From Streptomyces noursei (GTDB taxonomy: Bacteria > Actinomycetota > Actinomycetes > Streptomycetales > Streptomycetaceae): 64,000 nucleotides of DNA. Both the position numbers and the translations under genes were made by a program. The notes under the pieces were generated by a model. That model saw nothing but the letters and a program-made list of their open reading frames with translations. It ran no database searches and was not told the DNA's origin. The DNA lies in the NCBI RefSeq assembly GCF_001646665.1, contig NZ_LWBU01000249.1, positions 1 through 64,000 on the forward strand, written 5' to 3'. Position 1 is the stretch's first letter. Each line of letters opens with the position of its first letter. Below, piece by piece: positions 8,435-16,829 of this stretch.

Positions 8435-9877
8435 CTACAGGGCGAGGCCGGTGAGGACCAGCACGCGCTCGTAGGTGTAGTCGTCCATCGCGTACCGGAC
8501 GCCCTCGCGGCCGACGCCGGACTGCTTGGCGCCGCCGTACGGCATCTGGTCGGCGCGGTAGGACGGGACGTCGCCTATGATCACGCCGCCGACCTCCAGG
8601 GCGCGGTGGGCGCGGAAGGCGGTCTGCAGGTCGTGGGTGAAGACGCCCGCCTGGAGGCCGAACTTGGAGTCGTTGACCTTGGCGAACGCCTCGGCCTCGC
8701 CGTCGACCTTGTGCAGGGTGAGGACCGGGCCGAAGACCTCCTCGCAGGCGAGGGTGGTGTCGGCGGGCAGGTTCTCCAGCACGGTGGGGGCGTAGGTGGC
8801 GCCGTCGCGCTTGCCGCCGGTGAGGAGCTTCGCGCCCGCGGCCACGGCCTCGTCGACCCAGGTCTCGACGCGCTTGGCGGCGTCCTCGCTGACCAGAGGG
8901 CCGACGTCGGTGGTGTCGTCGGACGGGTCACCGGTGCCCTGCGCCTCGACGGCGGCGGTGACCTTGGCGACCAGGCGGTCGTACACGGAGGCGTCGGCGA
9001 TCACGCGCTGCACGGAGATGCAGGACTGGCCGCCCTGGTAGTTGGAGAAGGTGGCGATGCGGGTCGCCGCCCAGTCCAGGTCCTCCTCGCTGGACCAGTC
9101 GCCGAGGACGACGGCGGCGGCGTTGCCGCCCAGCTCCAGGGTGCAGTGCTTGTGCGGCACGGACTCCTGGATGGCGTAGCCGACCTTGTCGGAACCGGTG
9201 AAGGAGATGACCGGCAGGCGCTCGTCCTTGACCAGGGCGGGCATGCGGTCGTTGGTGACCGGGAGGATCGACCAGGAACCGGCCGGCAGGTCGGTCTCGG
9301 CCAGCAGCTCGCCGAGGATCAGACCGGAGAGCGGCGTGGCCGGGGCGGGCTTGAGGATGATGGGGGCGCCGACGGCGATGGCCGGGGCGACCTTGTGGGC
9401 GCACAGGTTCAGCGGGAAGTTGAACGGCGCGATGCCGAGGACGACGCCCTTGGGGAAGCGGCGGGTCAGGCCGAGGCGGCCGGTGCCGCCGGCGTCGGTG
9501 TCGAGGCGCTGGGCCTCGCCGCCGTTGAAGCGGCGGGCCTCCTCGGCGGCGAAGCGGAAGACGGAGACGGCGCGGCCCACCTCGCCGCGGGCCCACTTGA
9601 TGGGCTTGCCGTTCTCGGCGGAGATCAGCTGGGCGATCTCCTCGGTCCGCTCGGCGAGCCGCTTCGACACGTGGTCGAGGGCGGCGGCGCGGACGTGGGC
9701 CGGGGTGGCGGCGAACTCGTCGACGACCGCATGGGCGGCGGCCACGGCCTCCTCGACCTGAGCCTCCGTGGGCACGCTCACCCGGCCGACCGTGCGGCCG
9801 TCCCAGGGGGAGGTGACGTCGAAGGTCGTCTCGCCGGTGGCCTGACGGCCGGCGAGCCAGAAGGCGGTGGCATTCAT
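8435..9877 (-). CDS. Aldehyde dehydrogenase family protein (succinate-semialdehyde or GAPN-like)
   Basis: This 480-residue NAD(P)-dependent dehydrogenase carries the catalytic Glu in LELGGNAAAVV and the nucleophilic Cys in YQGGQSCISVQR. The fold signatures are GIAPFNFPLNL, KPAPATPLSGL and VFGPVLTLHKV. The QSCIS context and the NFPLN segment place it nearer to non-phosphorylating glyceraldehyde-3-P/succinate-semialdehyde dehydrogenases than to the two GABAL-type enzymes elsewhere in this window. Together with gabT 5.5 kb away it could oxidise succinate semialdehyde, but that is inference from context. The upstream minus-strand sequence contains a GGACAAG element also seen in the gabT promoter. 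Confidence 0.88.
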   Translation of the reverse strand: MNATAFWLAGRQATGETTFDVTSPWDGRTVGRVSVPTEAQVEEAVAAAHAVVDEFAATPAHVRAAALDHVSKRLAERTEEIAQLISAENGKPIKWARGEVGRAVSVFRFAAEEARRFNGGEAQRLDTDAGGTGRLGLTRRFPKGVVLGIAPFNFPLNLCAHKVAPAIAVGAPIILKPAPATPLSGLILGELLAETDLPAGSWSILPVTNDRMPALVKDERLPVISFTGSDKVGYAIQESVPHKHCTLELGGNAAAVVLGDWSSEEDLDWAATRIATFSNYQGGQSCISVQRVIADASVYDRLVAKVTAAVEAQGTGDPSDDTTDVGPLVSEDAAKRVETWVDEAVAAGAKLLTGGKRDGATYAPTVLENLPADTTLACEEVFGPVLTLHKVDGEAEAFAKVNDSKFGLQAGVFTHDLQTAFRAHRALEVGGVIIGDVPSYRADQMPYGGAKQSGVGREGVRYAMDDYTYERVLVLTGLAL

Positions 9878-9986
9878 GAGTGGATCCGGCCCTTTCGAAG
9901 CTGTGCGGGGTGGGAGGTTCCTCTGCTCACACGGTAGGGCCGGGGCGGCGCGCGGTCGCTTGTCCTGGATGGAGTGGTGCGGGGTT

Positions 9987-10958
9987 TCAGTTTCGCCGTT
10001 CCGTACTGACGATCAGGCACACCCCGGCCACGACGACGGCCCCGCCCAGGGCGATCGGCCAGGTCACGGCTTCGCCGAGGATCAGCGCGCCGAGAGCGAC
10101 GGCGACCACGGGGTTGACGTAGGCGTAGGTGGCGACGAGGGAGAGCGGGGCGGTCTGCAGCAGCCAGGCGTACGCGGTGAAGGCGAGCAGCGAGCCGAAG
10201 AGGACGAGGTAGCCGAAGGCGGTCCAGGAACGGGCGGAGAAGCCGGTCAGGTCCAGGCCGTGGTGCTCGCCGCGGGCCAGTCCGACGAGGAGGCAGCCGA
10301 GGCCGCCGGCGACCATCTCGTACGCGCTGGCGGTGAAGGGGTTGGCGGGCATGGGGATGCGGGAGGCGGAGAACGACCCGGCCGACCACAGGAGGGACGC
10401 CACGACGACCGTCAGGACGCCGCCGATCCGCACCTCGCCGCTGAGACCGGGGAGGGTCAGGACGGCGAGCCCGGCGAGGCCGAGGAGGACTCCGGTGTAC
10501 GCGCGGGCTCCGGGGCGCTCCCCGAACGCGGTGCGCAGCAGGACGACCCAGGCGGGGACGACGGCGACGAGCAGGGCGGCGAGGCCGGAGGGGACGGAGG
10601 TCTCGGCGAGGACGACGAGCCCGTTGCCGCCGAGGAGCAGGAGCAGTCCGACGACGGCGGCGGAGGCGAGCTGCGGGCGGCCGACCTTGAGCACGCCGGG
10701 CCCCTTCCGCCAGGCCAGCAGGGCGGCGAGGAGCAGCCCGGCGACGACGAAGCGGGCCCCGGCGGAGAGGAACGGGGGCATCGTCTCGACGACGACGCGG
10801 ATGCCGAGGTACGTCGACCCCCACACCACGTACACGATCGCCAGGGCGGCCCACACCGCGCCGGTGATGCGGCGGGCGGTGGGTCCGCCGCGGGGCGGGC
10901 GCGGGGAGGTGGCGGGGGTGGAGGTGGTGGGTGCCGGATCTGCGGCGCGGCTTGTCAT
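9987..10958 (-). CDS. EamA/DMT family exporter
   Basis: The product is a 323-residue polytopic membrane protein with ten predicted hydrophobic helices arranged as two five-helix EamA repeats. The first starts near residue 35 (WAALAIVYVVWGSTYLGIRVVVE) and the second near 185. WGSTYLGIR is the hallmark of the YedA/RhaT-like drug/metabolite exporter family. A Pro/Thr-rich 30-residue cytoplasmic leader precedes helix 1. It may export an amino acid or related metabolite, but the substrate is not visible. Its promoter region holds an inverted repeat (11002-11017). It lies between the PucR regulator and an aldehyde dehydrogenase, all on the minus strand. Confidence 0.87.
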   Translation of the reverse strand: MTSRAADPAPTTSTPATSPRPPRGGPTARRITGAVWAALAIVYVVWGSTYLGIRVVVETMPPFLSAGARFVVAGLLLAALLAWRKGPGVLKVGRPQLASAAVVGLLLLLGGNGLVVLAETSVPSGLAALLVAVVPAWVVLLRTAFGERPGARAYTGVLLGLAGLAVLTLPGLSGEVRIGGVLTVVVASLLWSAGSFSASRIPMPANPFTASAYEMVAGGLGCLLVGLARGEHHGLDLTGFSARSWTAFGYLVLFGSLLAFTAYAWLLQTAPLSLVATYAYVNPVVAVALGALILGEAVTWPIALGGAVVVAGVCLIVSTERRN

Positions 10959-11001
10959 GCACCGGAGACTAGGGAGCGAACGGCGGTGACTTCAAGATTT
11001 T

Positions 11002-11017
11002 TGCCCGCTATCGGGCA
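11002..11017. promoter_or_regulatory. Inverted repeat in the EamA promoter region
   Basis: The element TGCCCGctatCGGGCA is a perfect 6-bp inverted repeat with a 4-bp spacer. It lies 44 bp upstream of the EamA start and 99 bp past the pucR stop. No T-run lies on the correct side for a terminator, so an operator is more likely. It is flanked by an AT-rich stretch (AAAAATCTTGAAG on the coding strand). Confidence 0.45.
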
Positions 11018-11115
11018 GGATCGGCGCGGTTGTCGGCAGTTTTGCGACGTGGTTGTTCGGGTGCGGGGGTGTGGCGCGGCCGGGGGCGGGTCCGTGGGGC
11101 GCGGAAGCGGCCCGG

Positions 11116-12678
11116 TCAGGTGGCGGGGGCGCCGCCTGTGGCTTTGAGGGCGAGCCACAGCTCCATCCGGACGTCCGGGTCGTCCAGGGAGCGGCCCAGG
11201 ATCTCCTCGACGCGGCGCATCCGGTAGCGCAGCGTGTGGCGGTGGACGCCCAGGTCCGCGGCCGCCGCGTCCCACTGGCCGTGGCGGGAGAGCCAGGCGC
11301 GCAGGGAGGCGACCAGGTCGCCGCGGCCGGTGGCGTCGTGCTCGTAGAGGGCCCGGAGCATGCCGTCGGCGAAGGCGCGCACCGCGTCGTCCGCGAGGAG
11401 GGGCAGGACGGAGCCGGCCGCCAGGTCCTCGTGCTCTACCAGGGCGCGGCCTCGGCGACGGGCCACCGACAGGGCCTGCTCGGCCTGCTTGTACGCGGCC
11501 CCCGCCGCTATCGGGCCGGTCGGCGCCGACAGTCCGATCACGACCCCGGCCTCCTCCGCCTCCTTCTCGGTGTACGCCTCGCAGGCGGCCGCGACCGCGC
11601 CTCCGTCGCCCGCCAGGACCAGCAGCCGTTCGTCGCCCTCCGGCACGGTCAGCACCGCCTCGGCGGCGCGCGCGGCCGCCGCTTCCAGGGCCTCGGCGAG
11701 CGCGGGCAGCGGCGCCTCGGCGGCCGGGTCGCGCTCGGCCGTGGCGGGCTCCGCGAGCAGCAGCCGGAACGGGGCGTCCAGCAGCCCCCCGTACAGGTCG
11801 CCCGCCACCGCCCTGGCGTGATCGGGCTGCCCGGCCAGCAGCATCCGCAGCACCGCCGCGCCGAGCCGCTGCTCGGCCGCCTGGAGGGAACGGGACCGCT
11901 CGGTGGTGAGCGTCAGCAGGGCGATGGCCGAGTGGACGGCGTAGCGTTCCGCCGTCCCCAGGGGCGCGCCGGTGCCGACCGCCAGGGCGCCGCGCACCCG
12001 CCGCCCGCTGCCGAGCGACTGGAGTTCGACCCGGTCGTCGGTGCCCCCGACCACCGTGCTGGCGGGCGCCGACCGCTCCCGCAGCCGCTGGACGTCCGGG
12101 GTGAGCCGCGCCGCGCGGCGGGCCGCCCACTCGGGTGCGGCGGCCAGCACGGCGCCGGAGGCGTCGTACAGCGCGGCCCAGCCGTTGACATGGGCCGCCA
12201 GCCGGGCGACCACGGCGGCCGGGCCCTCGGCGAGGGCCGCCCGCGTCATCTCCCGCTGGGCCTCGAACCCGGCCGTCACCGCCCGGTACTGGTCCGCCGC
12301 CATCGCCGCCGACACCGCCTTGGAGATGGCGAGGAACGGGGTGCGGCGCGGTACCTCCAGCAGCGGCAGGCCCTCGTCGCGGGCGGCGTCCACGAGCGCC
12401 TGCGGCACCTCGTCGTAGTTGACGCCGACGGCGAAGCCGAGTCCGACGACCCCGGCGTCGGACAGCCGTTTCACGTAGCGGCGCATGGCGTCGGGGTTCT
12501 CGGCGTCCAGCTTCATGGCGGTGACCATGAGCAGCTCGCCGCCCTCCATGTAGGGGACGGGGTCGGCGAGCTCACTGACGTGCGCCCAGCGGACGGGCGT
12601 GTCGAGGCGGTCCTCCCCGGCGCGGACCGTGAGCTTCAGCGCCGAATGCTGGACGAGCGAGGCGAGCGTGAGCGGCAT
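11116..12678 (-). CDS. PucR family transcriptional regulator
   Basis: With the ATG chosen, the protein has 520 residues. The N-terminal PucR domain (about 1-120) includes RWAHVSELADPVPYMEGGELLMVTAMKL. A central GGDEF-like sensor region lies around 270-400. The C-terminal HTH_30 domain reads HGQWDAAAADLGVHRHTLRYRMRRVEEIL. PucR-type regulators control purine or GABA catabolism; the C. glutamicum gabTDP activator GabR is of this type. With gabT 2.7 kb away and an aldehyde dehydrogenase nearby, a GabR-like role is a reasonable inference. The frame extends upstream to 12744, but those 22 codons are atypical and no start has a good ribosome binding site. Confidence 0.87.
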   Translation of the reverse strand: MPLTLASLVQHSALKLTVRAGEDRLDTPVRWAHVSELADPVPYMEGGELLMVTAMKLDAENPDAMRRYVKRLSDAGVVGLGFAVGVNYDEVPQALVDAARDEGLPLLEVPRRTPFLAISKAVSAAMAADQYRAVTAGFEAQREMTRAALAEGPAAVVARLAAHVNGWAALYDASGAVLAAAPEWAARRAARLTPDVQRLRERSAPASTVVGGTDDRVELQSLGSGRRVRGALAVGTGAPLGTAERYAVHSAIALLTLTTERSRSLQAAEQRLGAAVLRMLLAGQPDHARAVAGDLYGGLLDAPFRLLLAEPATAERDPAAEAPLPALAEALEAAAARAAEAVLTVPEGDERLLVLAGDGGAVAAACEAYTEKEAEEAGVVIGLSAPTGPIAAGAAYKQAEQALSVARRRGRALVEHEDLAAGSVLPLLADDAVRAFADGMLRALYEHDATGRGDLVASLRAWLSRHGQWDAAAADLGVHRHTLRYRMRRVEEILGRSLDDPDVRMELWLALKATGGAPAT

Positions 12679-12761
12679 GGCGGGGACCGTCGGACTTTCG
12701 GGAGGTGACACGGAAGGGTTTTCGCCGTCCCGTATGAACGACACCCATCAATTCTGCCAGG

Positions 12762-12777
12762 TTGTCATGTCTTGTCA
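12762..12777. repeat. Direct repeat TTGTCA upstream of pucR
   Basis: Two TTGTCA hexamers, one helical turn apart (12762-12767 and 12772-12777), lie upstream of pucR and overlap the stop codon of the preceding ATPase gene. On the coding strand they read TGACAAgacaTGACAA. They could be a regulator half-site pair or a promoter element. Functional meaning is unproven. Confidence 0.3.
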
Positions 12778-15138
12778 GGTCCGCAGATCGACCAGGAGCG
12801 GAGGGACATGCTCCCCCCTCACCCCGGTCAGGGACAGTACGGCATGCCCGGGGGGCACGGCGTGCGCGAGGTCGGAGGCGGACCAGCGCTGGCGCTCGAC
12901 CTCCCGCACGGTGACCGCCTCGGCCGTCGCGGCCTTGCCGGTGGCCAGGCGGCGCAGGAAGTGCAGCGCCTTGGTGAGCGGTTCGTCGGAGATGATCTGC
13001 CGGTTGGTGACGTCCCGGGTCTGCACCCACTCGGTGCCCCACGTCTCGGCGAACCGTCCGCCGTCCCAGGGCGCGATCCCGGCGAACGCCATCCTGCACC
13101 CCACCGCGCCCAGCAGCGGACCGCGCAGCGCCTCCGGCACGTCCTCCAGTGTCCGCAGCGCCAGGACGACGCCCGCGTGAGCCGAGCGCAGCCGCTGGAC
13201 GGCGCGCACGGAGTCGGCGGTGACCGTGTAGGTGGCGTCGTCGAGCACCAGGCAGGCGAAGAGGGACCGGTCCGCCCGGGCCAGCGCCGCCTCGGTGAAC
13301 TGCGCCAGCAGCAGCCGGGCGACGATCCGGGAGGCCTCGGCGTGCCCGCGCTCGGGCAGGTCGACCCGGACGCGCAGCGGGTGCTCGATGGCGCGCAGCG
13401 AGAAGCGGTGCCCCTCGCCGTCGGTGCGGAAGAAGCGCGCGAACGCGGGCCGGTCGAGGAACGCGATCCGCTCGGACAGCAGCACCCCGATGTCGTCGCC
13501 GCGCTCGGCCTGCCGCTCGCGCGCGTCCAGCTCGCGCAGCTGGGCGGGGTCGTCCGCCACGGCCGCGCGCAGCTCGGCCAGGGCCTTCGGCGCCCCGCCG
13601 AGCAGTTCGCGCAGCTCCGGTACGGCGGGGAAGTGGCCGTGCGCGGCGCGGTAGGGCCCGATGAGCTGGGCCAGCGCGGTGGCGGCGCGGCGGCTGTCGG
13701 GGACCAGGTCGCCGACGAGCGCTTCGGCGAGCATCCGGGCGGCCTCGTCGGGGTCGTCGGCGCCGCCGTACAGGTCGAGGTCGTGGCGGGAGTCGGGGCG
13801 GCCCACGGAGACGATGACGTCGAACGCCTCGTCCGGGGCGAGCGCGGTGCCATGGGCGGTCACCGCGACGACGGCGGCGCGGTTGGCCAGCGCCTGGAGG
13901 CACAGGGACTCGACGACCGGGCGGACCAGCCGGACCGTCTTGCCCGAGCCGGCGGGTCCGACGGCCAGCAGGGAGGTGCCGAGCACGGCGGGCTCCAGGG
14001 CGACCCCGGTCGTCCGGCGGGCGTAGGGGTTGCGGGGGTGGTCGGCCGCGGTGCCGATCCGCACCTGGGCGGTGGCCAGGTCGTGGGCGGCGGTGCGCAC
14101 GGGGAGGTCCCGCACGCCCGAGGGGTGCGCGCAGGCGGCCGGCCCGTGGGCGCGCACGGCGTCGGTGAACGCGGCGAGCCGGTCGGGGTGGGTCCGTACG
14201 CCCTGCCAGGCGCGGCGGATGCGGGCGTAGTCGACGTCGCGCAGCGCCCCGCTCCTGGTGGCCTCGGCCAGCCGGGCCGCCGCGTCGGTGAGCCCGGCGT
14301 CCCGCAGCTCGGGCCAGTCGACGGGATCGGCGTCCGGGGGCGGTGGTGGGGCGTCGCCTGCACTGGTGGTGCCAAGACGGCGCCGGACGGCGGGCCAGGC
14401 GCCGGCCCGGCCGACCGCCGCGACAAGGGCGGCGGCAAGGAGCACGTAGTAGAGGTTGGAAACCCACTCAAGCCACGCGACGGTGCGCGGCATCTCACGC
14501 CAGACGCCGGGCAGCAGGACGAAGAGTGGCCAGATGGGGACGCCGTACCGCTGCCACACGTCCCGCCAATTGCCGACGCGGCCGAATCCCACGGCAAGGA
14601 GGGTGAGGATGAGGGCGTACCAGAGGTAGGTGGCCGCCACGTACATCGGGAAGTAGGGGCTGGTGGGCAGATGCGAGTCGGCGGGCAGGATCCAGAGCAT
14701 GGGCAGCAGCCACCAGTCGTTGACGAAGATCCACCACCCCTCCAGGTATTCGTTCCACAGAAGCGACCAGAAGAGCCAACCGGCGAGGTAGGCGACGAAG
14801 GCGCCGGTGAGGAGCTGCCGGCCGGGCACGAGGTCCGGCTCCTGCTCGGGCCTCTCACGGTGGCCGAGCCTCCAGACGCCGGGCGCGGCCGCGGGACGCG
14901 GGATGCGGAGCCACTCGGCCACGCCGATGGCGGTGGGCGCGTGGGACGGCGGCGGCGGTACGCGCGGGGGTGCGGCCGCTCGCCGGCTCTCCGTGGCCTG
15001 GTCGGAGTACGGCGCCCGCCCGTCGTGCCGCGCCGGAGGGTGCTCGGGCGGGGGTACGGACGGCATGGGCGGACCGGCCGGGCGCGGGACCGCGCCTCCT
15101 CGGGACTCGCGTGCCTCGTACGTACCGTCGGTGTCCAT
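12775..15138 (-). CDS. Membrane-anchored TraG/VirD4-like ATPase (ATP/GTP-binding protein)
   Basis: The product has 787 residues. It starts with a Pro-rich cytoplasmic leader (~1-95), followed by four or five hydrophobic helices between about 110 and 250 (including LLTGAFVAYLAGWLFWSLLW and SNLYYVLLAAALVAAV). A soluble ATPase domain carries Walker A GPAGSGKT (K400) and a Walker B-like strand LFACLVLDD. This layout resembles coupling ATPases of conjugation/secretion systems, and such singletons are common in Streptomyces chromosomes. The ATG is supported by a CAGGGG ribosome site. No other transfer or secretion genes are nearby. It is 96 bp upstream of the chosen pucR start, possibly co-transcribed. 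Confidence 0.8.
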   Translation of the reverse strand: MDTDGTYEARESRGGAVPRPAGPPMPSVPPPEHPPARHDGRAPYSDQATESRRAAAPPRVPPPPSHAPTAIGVAEWLRIPRPAAAPGVWRLGHRERPEQEPDLVPGRQLLTGAFVAYLAGWLFWSLLWNEYLEGWWIFVNDWWLLPMLWILPADSHLPTSPYFPMYVAATYLWYALILTLLAVGFGRVGNWRDVWQRYGVPIWPLFVLLPGVWREMPRTVAWLEWVSNLYYVLLAAALVAAVGRAGAWPAVRRRLGTTSAGDAPPPPPDADPVDWPELRDAGLTDAAARLAEATRSGALRDVDYARIRRAWQGVRTHPDRLAAFTDAVRAHGPAACAHPSGVRDLPVRTAAHDLATAQVRIGTAADHPRNPYARRTTGVALEPAVLGTSLLAVGPAGSGKTVRLVRPVVESLCLQALANRAAVVAVTAHGTALAPDEAFDVIVSVGRPDSRHDLDLYGGADDPDEAARMLAEALVGDLVPDSRRAATALAQLIGPYRAAHGHFPAVPELRELLGGAPKALAELRAAVADDPAQLRELDARERQAERGDDIGVLLSERIAFLDRPAFARFFRTDGEGHRFSLRAIEHPLRVRVDLPERGHAEASRIVARLLLAQFTEAALARADRSLFACLVLDDATYTVTADSVRAVQRLRSAHAGVVLALRTLEDVPEALRGPLLGAVGCRMAFAGIAPWDGGRFAETWGTEWVQTRDVTNRQIISDEPLTKALHFLRRLATGKAATAEAVTVREVERQRWSASDLAHAVPPGHAVLSLTGVRGEHVPPLLVDLRT

Positions 15139-15271
15139 GAACCCCTGCCCCCTGACCAGCCAGGTCCCGCGCGTCTGTGCCCTGGTCAATCTAGCCGTCC
15201 GGGGCGGGCGGTTCACCGACCTGTGGACAACTGTGCGGCGGCGGGGCGCGCCCCGCCGACCGGGGTCGGTA

Positions 15272-15286
15272 TGTCCGTCCCGGACA
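15272..15286. promoter_or_regulatory. Inverted repeat in the gabT promoter region
   Basis: The element TGTCCGtccCGGACA is a perfect 6-bp inverted repeat with a 3-bp spacer, 113 bp upstream of gabT. It continues into AGGACA, giving a third half-site. A PucR-type or other catabolic regulator could bind here. Related GGACAAG sequence occurs on the minus strand in front of the aldehyde dehydrogenase at 8435-9877. Confidence 0.45.
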
Positions 15287-15398
15287 AGGACACGGCGCCG
15301 ACCACTCCCGAACGGAGCATGCCTCCCGCCGCCCACCCCGCCTAGCCTGCGGAAGAAAGAGAAGCAGCGTCCGAAAGACCCCACCCCAGGAGCCCCGC

Positions 15399-16733
15399 AT
15401 GACCGAAATCCCGCAGGAGCGCCGCGTCGTCACCGCCATCCCCGGCCCGAAGTCGCAGGAGCTTCAGGCCCGCCGTCTGTCCGCGGTCGCGGGCGGCGTG
15501 GGCTCGGTGCTGCCGGTCTTCACGACCCGCGCCGGCGGCGGTGTGATCGAGGACGTCGACGGCAACCGCCTGATCGACTTCGGTTCCGGTATCGCCGTGA
15601 CCTCCGTGGGCGCCTCCGCCGAGGCCGTCGTGCGCCGGGCGAGCGCCCAGCTGGAGCAGTTCACGCACACGTGTTTCATGGTCACGCCGTACGAGGGTTA
15701 CGTCGAGGTCTGCGAGGCGCTCGCCGAGCTCACCCCGGGTGACCACGCCAAGAAGTCCGCGCTGTTCAACAGCGGCGCCGAGGCCGTCGAGAACGCGGTC
15801 AAGATCGCCCGTTCGTACACCAAGCGCCAGGCCGTCGTCGTCTTCGACCACGGCTACCACGGCCGGACGAACCTGACGATGGCGCTGACCGCCAAGAACA
15901 TGCCGTACAAGCACGGCTTCGGTCCGTTCGCGCCCGAGGTCTACCGTGTGCCGGTGGCCTACGGCTACCGCTGGCCGACCGGCCCCGACAACTGCGGCCC
16001 CGAGGCCGCCGCGCAGGCCATCGACCAGATCAGCAAGCAGATCGGCGCCGAGAACGTCGCCGCCATCATCATCGAGCCGGTGCTGGGCGAGGGCGGCTTC
16101 ATCGAGCCCGCCAAGGGCTTCCTGCCCGAGATCGTGAAGTTCGCCAACGACAACGGCATCGTCTTCGTCGCCGACGAGATCCAGTCCGGCTTCTGCCGCA
16201 CCGGCCAGTGGTTCGCGTGCGAGGACGAGGGCGTCGTCCCGGACCTGATCACCACCGCCAAGGGCATCGCGGGCGGTCTGCCGCTCGCCGCCGTCACCGG
16301 CCGCGCCGAGATCATGGACTCCGTGCACGGCGGTGGCCTGGGCGGTACGTACGGCGGCAACCCGGTGGCCTGCGCGGGTGCGCTCGGCGCCATCGAGACG
16401 ATGAAGGAGCTGGACCTCAACGCGAAGGCCAAGCGCATCGAGGAGGTCATGAAGGGCCGCCTCGCCGCCATGCAGGAGAAGTACGAGATCATCGGCGACA
16501 TCCGCGGCCGCGGCGCCATGATCGCGATCGAGCTGGTGAAGGACCCGGCAACCAAGGAGCCGAACCCGGAGGCCGCCGGCGCGCTCGCGAAGGCCTGCCA
16601 CGCCGAGGGCGTCCTGGTGCTGACCTGCGGCACCTACGGCAACGTCCTGCGCTTCCTGCCGCCGCTGGTGATCGGCGAGGACCTGCTCAACGAGGGCCTC
16701 GACATCATCGAGAACGCGTTCGCGGGCGTGTGA
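15399..16733 (+). CDS. gabT: 4-aminobutyrate aminotransferase
   Basis: This 444-residue class III PLP enzyme transfers the amino group of GABA to 2-oxoglutarate, giving succinate semialdehyde and glutamate. Signatures are FNSGAEAVENAVKIAR (cofactor phosphate region), FDHGYHGRTNLTMALT, IIIEPVLGEGGF, FVADEIQSGFCRTG (PLP-pyridine Asp) and TTAKGIAGG with the Schiff-base K288. The C-terminal RFLPPLVI segment is typical of GabT. It is the plus-strand neighbour of the PucR/ATPase genes and completes the GABA step of the polyamine degradation route encoded at 20-27 and 37-41 kb. An inverted repeat upstream (15272-15286) may be the control site. Confidence 0.95.
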   Translation: MTEIPQERRVVTAIPGPKSQELQARRLSAVAGGVGSVLPVFTTRAGGGVIEDVDGNRLIDFGSGIAVTSVGASAEAVVRRASAQLEQFTHTCFMVTPYEGYVEVCEALAELTPGDHAKKSALFNSGAEAVENAVKIARSYTKRQAVVVFDHGYHGRTNLTMALTAKNMPYKHGFGPFAPEVYRVPVAYGYRWPTGPDNCGPEAAAQAIDQISKQIGAENVAAIIIEPVLGEGGFIEPAKGFLPEIVKFANDNGIVFVADEIQSGFCRTGQWFACEDEGVVPDLITTAKGIAGGLPLAAVTGRAEIMDSVHGGGLGGTYGGNPVACAGALGAIETMKELDLNAKAKRIEEVMKGRLAAMQEKYEIIGDIRGRGAMIAIELVKDPATKEPNPEAAGALAKACHAEGVLVLTCGTYGNVLRFLPPLVIGEDLLNEGLDIIENAFAGV

Positions 16734-16763
16734 CGCTCAGCGACCGGTTGTGAAGAAGCCGTG

Positions 16764-16803
16764 GGGGGCCGATGGCGGGATGGAGATCCGGCTGTCGGCC
16801 CCC
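16764..16803 (+). terminator. Probable gabT terminator
   Basis: A 9-bp perfect inverted repeat (GGGGGCCGA / TCGGCCCCC) with a 22-nt loop lies 30 bp after gabT. Confidence 0.5.
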
Positions 16804-16829
16804 GGTTCTCTGCCGTACGGTTTCTGCAG

